Positions 43,742 through 51,530 of a DNA stretch of 64,000 nucleotides are shown here, one piece after another. Under the pieces are notes generated by a model. It saw only the letters and a list, made by a program, of their open reading frames with translations, was not told the origin of the DNA and did not search any database. The position numbers and the translations under genes are program-made. The stretch is from contig NZ_FOHX01000021.1 of assembly GCF_900111685.1 (NCBI RefSeq), forward strand, positions 124,001-188,000, written 5' to 3'. Each line of letters opens with the position of its first letter. Position 1 is the first letter of the stretch. The stretch comes from Nonomuraea wenchangensis. GTDB taxonomy: Bacteria; Actinomycetota; Actinomycetes; Streptosporangiales; Streptosporangiaceae.

Positions 43742-44965
43742 TCAGGCCATCGCGAGGGCGGGACCGGAGACCCGGCGGCTGATCAGCCGCGTCACCACGA
43801 CCGCGAGCCCGGTGCCGACCAGCACCAGCACGCCGGACAGCATCACGCCGAGGCGCGGCCCGCCGAGCTCCGACAGCCAGCCGACCAGCGGCGCGCCGAG
43901 CGGGGCCCCTCCGGTGAAGACCAGCATGTAGATGCCCATCACCCGGCCGCGCATCGCGGCCGACGTGGCGAGCTGCACGCTGGCGTTGGCGGCCGTGTTG
44001 ACGGTGATCAGCGCGACCCCGGTGGGCACCAGCAGCAGCAGGTAGACCGGGTAGAACGGGGCCAGCCCGGTGAGGATCTGGAACGCCCCGAACCCGATCG
44101 CCCCGGCGAACAGCACCTTGTTCGTCAGCTTGGCCCGCCGCGCCGCGAGCAGCGCGCCGCCCAGCGCGCCCACCGCGAACATGCTGGAGGCGAGGCCGAA
44201 CGACGACGCGCCCGCCTTGAACACCTCGCGCGCCATCAGCGCTATCGACATCGAGAACGACTGCGAGAACATCGACACGAACCCGATGAGCAGCACCGGC
44301 AGCAGCAGCTCCTCGCGCCGCACGACGTAGCGCAGGCCCTCGCGGAGCTGCCCCTTCGCCCTCGGCACCGGCTCGGCCGGGTTGAGCTCGGAGGCGCGCA
44401 TGAACACCAGCGAGGAGATCACCGCGCCGAACGTCAGCGCGTTGACCAGGAAGATGGGGCCGGTGCCGCCGAGCACGTAGATCAGCACGCCGGCCAGCGC
44501 CGGGCCGACCACGCGGGCCAGGTTGAAGATGGAGCTGTTGAGCGCGATCGCGTTGGGCAGGTCGCGGCGGCCGACCATCTCGACCACGAACGCCTGCCGG
44601 GTCGGCACCTCCACACAGGAGATCATGCCGAGCAGGAACGCCATCACGTACACGTGCCACACCTGGGCGCTGCCGGTCATCGTCAGCACACCGATGGTGA
44701 GGGCCAGCATGGCCATGAGGCTCTGGGCCGCGACGAGGATCGGGCGCTTCGGGTAGCGGTCGGCGAGCACGCCGCCGAACATGCCGAACAGCAGCATCGG
44801 CAGGAACTGCAGCGCGGTCGCCGTGCCGAGCGCCGCCGCGCTGCCGTTGGTCAGGTCGAGCACCAGCCAGTCCTGGGCGGTGCGCTGCAGCCAGGTGCCG
44901 ACGTTGGAGACGGCGCCACCGGCCGCGAACATGCGGTAGTTGCGAATCCTGAGCGACCGGAACAT
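43742..44965 (-). CDS. MFS transporter (MFS_3/TetA-like) under MarR
   Basis: This 407-residue permease has about 12 helices and begins FRSLRIRNYRMFAAGGAVSN, with GTWLQRTAQDWLVLDLT and the motif GGVLADRYPKRPILVAA, typical of the enterobactin-exporter-like MFS_3 group. The ATG at 44965 (AGGA 5 bases upstream) is 23 bp behind the MarR stop, so both are in one operon and the transporter is probably induced by a MarR ligand. Substrates are likely small toxic compounds. Confidence 0.9.
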   Translation of the reverse strand: MFRSLRIRNYRMFAAGGAVSNVGTWLQRTAQDWLVLDLTNGSAAALGTATALQFLPMLLFGMFGGVLADRYPKRPILVAAQSLMAMLALTIGVLTMTGSAQVWHVYVMAFLLGMISCVEVPTRQAFVVEMVGRRDLPNAIALNSSIFNLARVVGPALAGVLIYVLGGTGPIFLVNALTFGAVISSLVFMRASELNPAEPVPRAKGQLREGLRYVVRREELLLPVLLIGFVSMFSQSFSMSIALMAREVFKAGASSFGLASSMFAVGALGGALLAARRAKLTNKVLFAGAIGFGAFQILTGLAPFYPVYLLLLVPTGVALITVNTAANASVQLATSAAMRGRVMGIYMLVFTGGAPLGAPLVGWLSELGGPRLGVMLSGVLVLVGTGLAVVVTRLISRRVSGPALAMA

Positions 44966-44988
44966 CCCGGTCCTGGGTTGCTCAGGCT

Positions 44989-45441
44989 CTATATCCTGCT
45001 GAGCTTCTCCAGAATCGGCGCGGCCTGCCTGAGGATCGACCTCTCCTCCGGGGAGAGCTCCTTCAGCCGCTGCGTCAGCCACGCGTCCTTGCGGCGACGT
45101 TCCTCCTTCAGCAGCTTCTGGGCGGCCTCGGTCACGGTCACGATCACCTGGCGCCGGTCGGTCGGATGCGGCCCACGGGCGACCAGACCGCGCTCCTCTA
45201 GCCCGGCGATCACGCGGGTCATCGAGGGCGGTTGCACCTTCTCCAGCTCGGCCAGCTCTCCAGGGGTTATCCCGGAGTGCCGCTCCACGGCGGCGAGCGT
45301 CGCGAACTGGGTGGGCGTCAGCGAGTGCGCCGCCGCCTGTCGTCTTAGGCGTCGGTTGAGTCTGGTCAGCGATACGCGCAGGGCCGAAGCCAGACCCGCG
45401 TCGCCGCGCAGACCTGTCTTGTGCGGGGTGTTGGTTAGCAT
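44989..45441 (-). CDS. MarR-family transcriptional regulator
   Basis: This 150-residue winged-helix regulator has the recognition region SGITPGELAELEKVQPPSMT and the wing LVARGPHPTDRRQVIV. Its start codon lies inside an inverted repeat, consistent with autorepression. It is the first gene of a two-gene operon with an MFS exporter. MarR, MFS, an NCS2 permease and DUF2530 lie close together here. Confidence 0.92.
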   Translation of the reverse strand: MLTNTPHKTGLRGDAGLASALRVSLTRLNRRLRRQAAAHSLTPTQFATLAAVERHSGITPGELAELEKVQPPSMTRVIAGLEERGLVARGPHPTDRRQVIVTVTEAAQKLLKEERRRKDAWLTQRLKELSPEERSILRQAAPILEKLSRI

Positions 45442-45461
45442 GAGTCATTACCTTTGCTAAC
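45434..45461. promoter_or_regulatory. Predicted MarR operator with -10 element
   Basis: GTTAGC (45434-45439) and GCTAAC (45456-45461) are perfect 6-base arms around 16 bases. A minus-strand -10 TATAGT (plus 45460-45465) and an AAGG ribosome site are within or beside it, and the ATG of marR is at its inner end. Confidence 0.55.
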
Positions 45462-45517
45462 TATACGGCAGTCCACGATATTTCCCCAACCGATAAGGCG
45501 TCTCACCCCTTGATACC

Positions 45518-45551
45518 CCGGAGCCGCCCCGCATGTGCGAGGCGGCTCCGG
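45518..45551 (-). terminator. Terminator of the NCS2 permease gene
   Basis: A perfect 11-pair stem CCGGAGCCGCC / GGCGGCTCCGG with a 12-base loop lies 18 bp after the permease stop codon and before the marR promoter. Confidence 0.8.
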
Positions 45552-45569
45552 CCTTGGGTCGACGCGGGG

Positions 45570-47024
45570 TCAGACGCCGAACAGCACCCGGATCGGACCG
45601 ATCGCGAAGTAGAGCACGAACAGCACCACGGTGCCCCACAGCAGCGGGTGCACCTCGCGCGCCTTGCCGCGCACCACCTTGATCAGCACGTAGCTGATGA
45701 AGCCGGCGCCGATGCCGTTCGAGACCGAGTAGGTGAACGGCATGATGACGATGGTGAGGAACGCCGGGATGGCCAGCTCGTAGTCGTTCCAGTCGATGTC
45801 GCGGATCGCGGTCATCATGAGGAAGCCCACGACGACCAGCGCGGGCGCGGCGGCCTCGTACGGCACCACCTTCACGAGCGGCGCGAAGAAGATGGCCACC
45901 AGGAACAGCACCCCGGTCACCACGCTCGCCAGGCCGGTCCGGGCGCCCTCGCCGACGCCGGCGGCCGACTCGACGTAGGTCGTGTTGGAGGAGACGGAGC
46001 CCGCGCCGCCCGCCGCCGCGCCGATCGAGTCGACGAGCAGGATCTGCTTCGTACGCGGCAGCATGCCGTCCTCCTGCACCAGCCCCGCCTGCCGGCCGAC
46101 GCCCACGACCGTGCCCATGGTGTCGAAGAAGTCGGTGATGAGCAGGGTGAAGACGAACAGCACGGCCAGCAGGACCGTCACCCGCTGGAAGCCGCCGATC
46201 GGGTCGAACTCGGCGAACAGCGTCAGCGGGTTGTGGAAGCCGAAGATCTCCTCGGGGACGGTGGGCCGGTTGAGCTGCCAGCCGCCGGGGTTCTCGGCCG
46301 AGGACTGGCCGGCCTTGGCGAAGGCCTCGACGACGATGGCCAGGATCGTGGTGCCGACGATGCCGATGAGGATGGCGCCCTTCGTCTTGCGGGCCACCAT
46401 CGCGGCGGTGGCGAGCAGGCCCACGACGAAGACGAAGATGGGCCACGAGGTGAGGTTGCCGGCGATGCCCAGCTCCAGGGGCGCCCCTGCGGCCTTGCGC
46501 ACGAAACCGGCGTCCACGAAGCCGATCAGTGCGATGAACAGGCCGATGCCGACGCTGATGGCGGTCTTGAGCTGGGCGGGGATGGCGTGGAAGACCGCGG
46601 TGCGCAGCCCTGTCAGCACCAGGATCGCGATGATGACGCCTTCCAGGAAGACCAGGCCCATGGCCTCTTCCCAGCTCATCAGCGGCGCGATGTTGAAGGT
46701 CACGAAGGCGTTGATGCCGAGCCCGGCCGCCATCGCGAAGGGCACCTTGCCGATGACGCCCATGAGGATCGTCATCACGCCGGCCACGAAGGCGGTGCCG
46801 GCGGCCACCAACGGGATGTTGGCCTCGCTGCCGTCGCCGATGAACTGACCATCGATGTCCTTGCCGGTGGCGATGATCAACGGGTTCAGCACGACGATGT
46901 ACGCCATCGTGAAGAAGGTGGCCAGACCGCCCCGGACCTCCCGGGAGACGGTGGATCCTCGCGCCGTGATGGCGAAGAAGCGGTCCAGTGCGGATCGGGG
47001 TTCAGTGTTCTTTGTATCGCTCAC
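45570..47024 (-). CDS. NCS2-family purine permease (AzgA-like)
   Basis: This 484-residue membrane protein imports hypoxanthine, guanine or adenine with protons. Family features are TFFTMAYIVVLNPLI in helix 1, MAAGLGINAFVTFN, LFVFTLLITDFFDTMGTVVG and SIGAAAGGAGSVSSNTTYVESAAGVGEGARTG (split here only by description) with the conserved NTTYVES. The GTG start at 47024 is preceded by a TACTGT -10 (plus 47038-47043). It is divergent from a DUF2530 gene. Confidence 0.92.
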   Translation of the reverse strand: MSDTKNTEPRSALDRFFAITARGSTVSREVRGGLATFFTMAYIVVLNPLIIATGKDIDGQFIGDGSEANIPLVAAGTAFVAGVMTILMGVIGKVPFAMAAGLGINAFVTFNIAPLMSWEEAMGLVFLEGVIIAILVLTGLRTAVFHAIPAQLKTAISVGIGLFIALIGFVDAGFVRKAAGAPLELGIAGNLTSWPIFVFVVGLLATAAMVARKTKGAILIGIVGTTILAIVVEAFAKAGQSSAENPGGWQLNRPTVPEEIFGFHNPLTLFAEFDPIGGFQRVTVLLAVLFVFTLLITDFFDTMGTVVGVGRQAGLVQEDGMLPRTKQILLVDSIGAAAGGAGSVSSNTTYVESAAGVGEGARTGLASVVTGVLFLVAIFFAPLVKVVPYEAAAPALVVVGFLMMTAIRDIDWNDYELAIPAFLTIVIMPFTYSVSNGIGAGFISYVLIKVVRGKAREVHPLLWGTVVLFVLYFAIGPIRVLFGV

Positions 47025-47060
47025 GACGCGAAGGGTGACAGTATGGGATGACCTGCGGAA

Positions 47061-47086
47061 AGTGTCAGTAATGAGATCGAGACACT
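47061..47086. promoter_or_regulatory. Inverted repeat in the permease/DUF2530 divergent promoter
   Basis: AGTGTC (47061-47066) and GACACT (47081-47086) form 6-base perfect arms around 14 bases, upstream of both divergent promoters. It is a candidate operator, perhaps for purine-responsive control. Confidence 0.4.
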
Positions 47087-47108
47087 ATTGGAAGCTAGGC
47101 TGGACAAC

Positions 47109-47318
47109 GTGAAGCAGTGGCACCCCGACCCTGAGCCGATCAAGACCAACGACGTCGCCGCCGTCGGCGTCGGCACGGCCATCTGGGCCGTCGCCCTGGT
47201 CGTCCTGTTGATCTTCCGTCCCGCCCCCGGGAACGAGTGGTGGATCTGGACCTGCGTCACGGGAGTGGCGTTCGGCTTCCTCGGGATGTGGATGGTCCGC
47301 CGCCCCCGCGACAACTGA
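47109..47318 (+). CDS. DUF2530 small membrane protein
   Basis: This 69-residue protein has two membrane segments (VGTAIWAVALVVLLIF and WIWTCVTGVAFGFLGMWMV) after a hydrophilic start VKQWHPDPEPIKTNDVAAVG, matching the DUF2530 family found in actinobacteria. The GTG at 47109 is favoured because the -10 TAGGCT (47096-47101) ends exactly 7 bases earlier (leaderless). Its function is unknown; it lies divergent to the purine permease. Its 3' end is partly duplicated downstream. Confidence 0.85.
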   Translation: MKQWHPDPEPIKTNDVAAVGVGTAIWAVALVVLLIFRPAPGNEWWIWTCVTGVAFGFLGMWMVRRPRDN

Positions 47319-47363
47319 CGCCCGCCCCCGCGGCAACTGACGCCCGCCCCCGCGACGAACTGC
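47301..47363 (+). repeat. Tandem repeats covering the end of the DUF2530 gene
   Basis: Units end in CGCGACAACTGA (47318), CGCGGCAACTGA (47340) and CGCGACGAACTGC (47363), each preceded by CGCCCGCCCC or part of it. The first includes the stop codon. A further degenerate CGCGACAACTGC follows at about 47370-47380. This is the second gene in the window with an iterated 3' end. Confidence 0.75.
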
Positions 47364-47418
47364 CGGGCCGCGACAACTGCCGTCCGGGCCCGCCGTTCGA
47401 GCAGGCCCGGAGGCGCGG

Positions 47419-50400
47419 TTACGACAGGTCGGCCTCGGCGAGCAGCAGCGGCACCGCCTCGGGATCGCGCAGCAGCGCGGCCACCGCGAGCCGGTCGCCC
47501 CACTGCCCCGTCGCCCAGGCGAGCCCACGGGCCAGCCCGTCGATGCCCGTGCAGTGCACGGCGCCCTCGAAGTAGCGCCACGCGCACTCCACGCCGTCGA
47601 CCAGCAGCTTCTCGTGCTCCACGTACGTGCCGGGAGCCGCGGGCAGCAGCGAGCGCACCTCGGCCGGCACCTCGCGCACCTCGCCCGCCGAGGTCACCTC
47701 ACCGGTCGTCAGCTCGCCGGCCAGCGGCAGGTCGAGCAGCTCCGACAGCGACTCGGCCAGGTCGTACGGCGCCAGCACCAGCGGCCGCTCGGCGACGAGC
47801 TGCAGCAGGTCGGGCGCCTCCACGACCACGGCGTCCTCGGCCGCCGCCACCACGATCGACCCGCGCAGCACCGCCCGCACCCGCGACGGCGGCGCCACCC
47901 GCTCGGGATCGACGCCGGCCAGCGCCACCCACAGCGCGCGCAGCTGGGCCCGGTCGACCTCGACGGCCTCGTCGGCCATGAGGTCGAGCAGCTCCTCCGG
48001 CCCGCCGTGCGAGGCCAGCAGCTCGGCCAGCGTGCTGCGGACGCCGATCATCGCCAGCGCCCCCTCGTCGAGCCCGGCGGGAGCGTCGGCGTAGAGGCCC
48101 TGCAGCAGCGGGTCCGCGCCGGGCAGGCGCAGCTCCAGCGGCTTGCGCCCGTCGAGCACCGGATGGCGGGACAGCCACCACGCGGTGTAGGACGGCACCT
48201 CGACGCCCGCGACCCGCAGCGGGTGGAGCGCGGCCCGCAGCGGCGGCCTGGCCAGCAGCGCCAGCGCCGCCGGCCAGTCGGCCACCAGCTCCAGGTCGCG
48301 CACCGCCGTGAACTCGGGGATCAGCGGGGGCACGTCGAGCTCGGGCAGCAGGTCGAGCACGTGGTCGAGCCAGTCGACCTCGCCGTCGAGGTCGTGGTCG
48401 CACTCGTCGGGGTCGAGCAGGACGTCCTCGTCGTGGACGACCGCGAACCCGTCGAGCACGCCCGCCGCGGCCAGCACGTGGGCGCCGTACGTCTCCTCCA
48501 GCGAGGCCGAGGCGATGCCCAGGTGGCCGCCGGGCTCCAGCACGCCGGCCAGCGCGCCGTCGGCCAGCATGAGCTCGCCGGCCGGATAGAGCTCGCCGTC
48601 GGCGCCCGGCAGGGCCAGCTCGGCCAGCCAGGGCGCCTCGCCCGGCGCCAGCGCGGCGGCCTGGACGAGGGAGAGCACGGCCCGCGCCACCGGCTCGGCG
48701 TCGGGGCTGTCGAGCGACTGCGCCACCGCGGCCTTGGTCAGCGGGTCCTCCAGGACCGTACGGGGCGTGGCCTCGGCCGCGCCCAGCCGCAGCAGCGCGG
48801 GATGGGCCGCCTCCGAATGCACGATGCGCAGCCCGAGCGGCGTCAGGTCGAGCTCGGCCCCGCCGTCGGTCAGGATCAGGGTGCCGCGCGGCCCGCGGAC
48901 CAGGCGCCCGTCGGCGAGCGGCACCGGCAGCGCGCCCAGCGACTCGGGGTCGTCGGCGGGCAGCACCTCGTACAGCGAACGCCACCAGGACGGCTCGCGC
49001 CCCTCCACGGTCTCGCCCGACAGCAGGTCGACCACGTCGGACAGCTCGACCCGGCGCACGCCGAGCGCGGTCATCGCCGGATGGCGCGGCGGCCAGCCGG
49101 CCGGCAGCAGGCCGGGCACGAAGTCGGCGACCGTGGCCAGCAGCTCGGCCGACCCGGCGGCCAGCACGGCCGCCTCCCGGCCGCTCACCACCCAGCCGCC
49201 CGCCTCCGGCTCGGGCGCGGGCTGCTCGACCCGCCAGGCGGCGTCGGGCTCGTAGACCTCGGCGTCGGCGAACGACGGCGTCTGCACGGCCGGCGCGGGC
49301 GCGGACAGCGCGGGCAGCAGGGGCGTGCCGGGCAGCCGGTCGAGCACGGCCCGCCGGACGCGGGCGTCCAGCTCGCCCTTGCCCATGAACGCGGGCACCA
49401 GGTCGAGCAGCTTGGACGTGCGCGGCAGCTCGCGCAGCAGCCGGACGTAGGCGTCGGCGGCCCGCTCGACGAGGAAGTCGGCCAGCGGCCCCTTGGCGAC
49501 GTGCCGCCGGTCGGTGGCCATCGGGAACGAGGCGATCAGCAGCGCGGGCAGGTCGAGCGGCTCGTCGCTGGGCGTGGGGGCGTGCACCACGGGCGGCACG
49601 CTCGCGGGCAGCGGCCCCGGCTCGCCGGTGCCGGTGACGGGCACCGCCCAGCGCAGCGACCAGAAGGGCCGGGCCCGCTCCTCGGTGGGCCGGTCCGCGA
49701 ACAGCGCGGCCACCTGCTCGGGCGTGAACTCCCCCGAGTCGGAGACGACGTGCCAGCCGTCGGCGGCGACCCTGCGCGTCTCGCCCTCGACGTCGATCTC
49801 GATGAGCTCCAGCGCGGGCAGGCCGAGCGGCAGCGCCGGGCTGGTCTCGGCCAGCATCCGCCGCACCGCCTCGACCGTGGCCGGGTCGCGCAGCGGAAGG
49901 CGTACGAGCGTGTCGAAGCCCTCCGGGATGTCGACCAGGGGCGGCTCGTCGAACGGCAGCCGCAGCAGCGGCACGTGCCCCGACCGGTCGGCCAGCTCGC
50001 CGGCCAGCGCGGGGATCTCCGCGACCAGCGCCGCGGTGTCGGTGCGGGACCAGCGCACCGCGCCGGAGCCGCGCGAGCCGATGGACGGCGCGTCGGTCAC
50101 CGAGACCACCGCCGCGAACCCGACGCCGAAGCGCCCGGCCGCGCCCGCCTCGTCGCGTTTGCCGGAGGCCCGCAGCGTGGAAAGGCTCTGCACGCCGGTC
50201 GCGTCGAGCGGCGCGCCGGTGTTGGCCGCGGTGAGCACGTCGCCCCGCAACGTCAGCCGCAGCACCCCTGGCACGCCCGCGCGAAGGGCCGCGTCGGCGG
50301 CGTTCTGCGCGAGCTCGACGATCAGCCGGTCGCGGTAGCCGCCGAGCGCGAAGTCCTCCTCGGCGTTGGCGTCCTCGCGGAACCTGGCGGGCGAGGCAGT

Positions 50401-50454
50401 CCACGCGGCGAGGACGGCGGCCCGCATCCGGTCACAGCCAAAGGTGTCGGTCAT
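47419..50454 (-). CDS. Sacsin-like protein with HSP90-type ATPase domain
   Basis: This 1011-residue protein has an N-terminal GHKL (HSP90-like) ATP-binding region: the N-box RLIVELAQNAADAALRAG (about residues 42-58), a linker ANTGAP and the lid region GRFGVGFAAVVSVTDAPSIG (about 107-125). The rest (200-1011) is an acidic, Leu-rich helical and strand mix without a named domain to my eye. Sacsin N-terminal-like proteins of this length are conserved in actinobacteria, and a chaperone-type role is assumed from the ATPase fold only. It is downstream of the DUF3027 gene on the same strand. Confidence 0.85.
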   Translation of the reverse strand: MTDTFGCDRMRAAVLAAWTASPARFREDANAEEDFALGGYRDRLIVELAQNAADAALRAGVPGVLRLTLRGDVLTAANTGAPLDATGVQSLSTLRASGKRDEAGAAGRFGVGFAAVVSVTDAPSIGSRGSGAVRWSRTDTAALVAEIPALAGELADRSGHVPLLRLPFDEPPLVDIPEGFDTLVRLPLRDPATVEAVRRMLAETSPALPLGLPALELIEIDVEGETRRVAADGWHVVSDSGEFTPEQVAALFADRPTEERARPFWSLRWAVPVTGTGEPGPLPASVPPVVHAPTPSDEPLDLPALLIASFPMATDRRHVAKGPLADFLVERAADAYVRLLRELPRTSKLLDLVPAFMGKGELDARVRRAVLDRLPGTPLLPALSAPAPAVQTPSFADAEVYEPDAAWRVEQPAPEPEAGGWVVSGREAAVLAAGSAELLATVADFVPGLLPAGWPPRHPAMTALGVRRVELSDVVDLLSGETVEGREPSWWRSLYEVLPADDPESLGALPVPLADGRLVRGPRGTLILTDGGAELDLTPLGLRIVHSEAAHPALLRLGAAEATPRTVLEDPLTKAAVAQSLDSPDAEPVARAVLSLVQAAALAPGEAPWLAELALPGADGELYPAGELMLADGALAGVLEPGGHLGIASASLEETYGAHVLAAAGVLDGFAVVHDEDVLLDPDECDHDLDGEVDWLDHVLDLLPELDVPPLIPEFTAVRDLELVADWPAALALLARPPLRAALHPLRVAGVEVPSYTAWWLSRHPVLDGRKPLELRLPGADPLLQGLYADAPAGLDEGALAMIGVRSTLAELLASHGGPEELLDLMADEAVEVDRAQLRALWVALAGVDPERVAPPSRVRAVLRGSIVVAAAEDAVVVEAPDLLQLVAERPLVLAPYDLAESLSELLDLPLAGELTTGEVTSAGEVREVPAEVRSLLPAAPGTYVEHEKLLVDGVECAWRYFEGAVHCTGIDGLARGLAWATGQWGDRLAVAALLRDPEAVPLLLAEADLS

Positions 50455-50555
50455 CGATCACGATCCTGATGAAGTTGAGGGTGGGCCAGGGTAGGTTAGC
50501 GGCCACCGGCGACAGGAAACCCGGTTATCGCCCTGCCCCCAGCCTGACACCTCGA

Positions 50556-51404
50556 TCAGGAATGACCGAGCTCCTCCGACCCCGACGCGTCGACGGAACC
50601 CGGCTCCTCGGCCGTGCCCGGCTCCTCGGCGAAGCCGACGACGGCCCCCGGCTCCTCCTCCATCAGGTCGTAGCCGAGGTCGTCGAGGATCGGGATGGCC
50701 TGCTCCATCGGCGGCGGCAGCACGGCGGCCTCGGAATGGGCGCCGCAACCGTGGTCGGCGGAGACCACCTTGCCGTCGTCGGGGGCGTATTCGTTAGTGC
50801 AGACCCCGAACGTCTGCCGCAGCCCACCCGCGAGCAGCCAATAGAAGCCGCAGGTGGAGCACTGCGCGGGAGCGGCGTGTGCGATCGGTGTATGCGGCCC
50901 GTGCTCGCCGGAGTGCCAGCGCCTGGCAGCCCGGTCCCTGCCGATGGCCGAGAGCACACGTGCCCGGCCCAGGCCGTACTCGAAAAGCGCCTGATGGTCG
51001 GCGTCGTCGTCGACCTCGGTGAAACCCGGCGCCAGCCGGTCGTCGTCCTCGGCGACCGGCAGCAGGTCGCCCACGCCCAGGTCGCCGGGGCGCAGCCGCT
51101 CGCTCCACGGCAGCCACTCGGGCGCGAGCAGCGCGCCCGAGCCCGGCAGCAGCACCGCCTCGCTGACCGTCACCTTCTTCGCCCGCGAGGCGCGCGTGAC
51201 CGTGACCGCCCAGCGCCAGCCGCGGTAGGCACGGTCGAGGCAGGCGAAGTAGTGGGTGACGATGCGGTCGCCCTCGCTCTCGAAGCCGAGGTGCTCCCCA
51301 GGCTCGCCCGGCCGCGCTAGCTCCTCGGCCGCGGCGCGTGCCAGCTCGACCGCCTCGGCGCAAGCCTGGTCGGGAGCGGGGACACGGGCCCTTGTGCGGC
51401 TCAT
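50556..51404 (-). CDS. DUF3027-family protein
   Basis: This 282-residue soluble protein shows the features of DUF3027: GFESEGDRIVTHYFACLDRA and GWRWAVTVTRASRAKKVTV near residues 38-80, then a probable metal-binding Cys/His cluster in CSTCGFYWLL, FGVCTNEYAP and ADHGCGAHSEA (about 182-228). An acidic C-terminal tail follows. The ATG at 51404 has GGAGG 7 bases upstream. It is probably co-transcribed with the sacsin-like gene 101 bp downstream. The function is unknown. Confidence 0.85.
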   Translation of the reverse strand: MSRTRARVPAPDQACAEAVELARAAAEELARPGEPGEHLGFESEGDRIVTHYFACLDRAYRGWRWAVTVTRASRAKKVTVSEAVLLPGSGALLAPEWLPWSERLRPGDLGVGDLLPVAEDDDRLAPGFTEVDDDADHQALFEYGLGRARVLSAIGRDRAARRWHSGEHGPHTPIAHAAPAQCSTCGFYWLLAGGLRQTFGVCTNEYAPDDGKVVSADHGCGAHSEAAVLPPPMEQAIPILDDLGYDLMEEEPGAVVGFAEEPGTAEEPGSVDASGSEELGHS

Positions 51405-51530
51405 CGGACCGCCTCCGGCGAAAGGTGCTGTTCGCTCACACTTCATTCTCACCCATCCCGGGACCTGGACGGGCCGGGAACGACGGATCGTCCGCCGACT
51501 CTTCGCCCGAATCGGGTAAGACTGGTAGGC

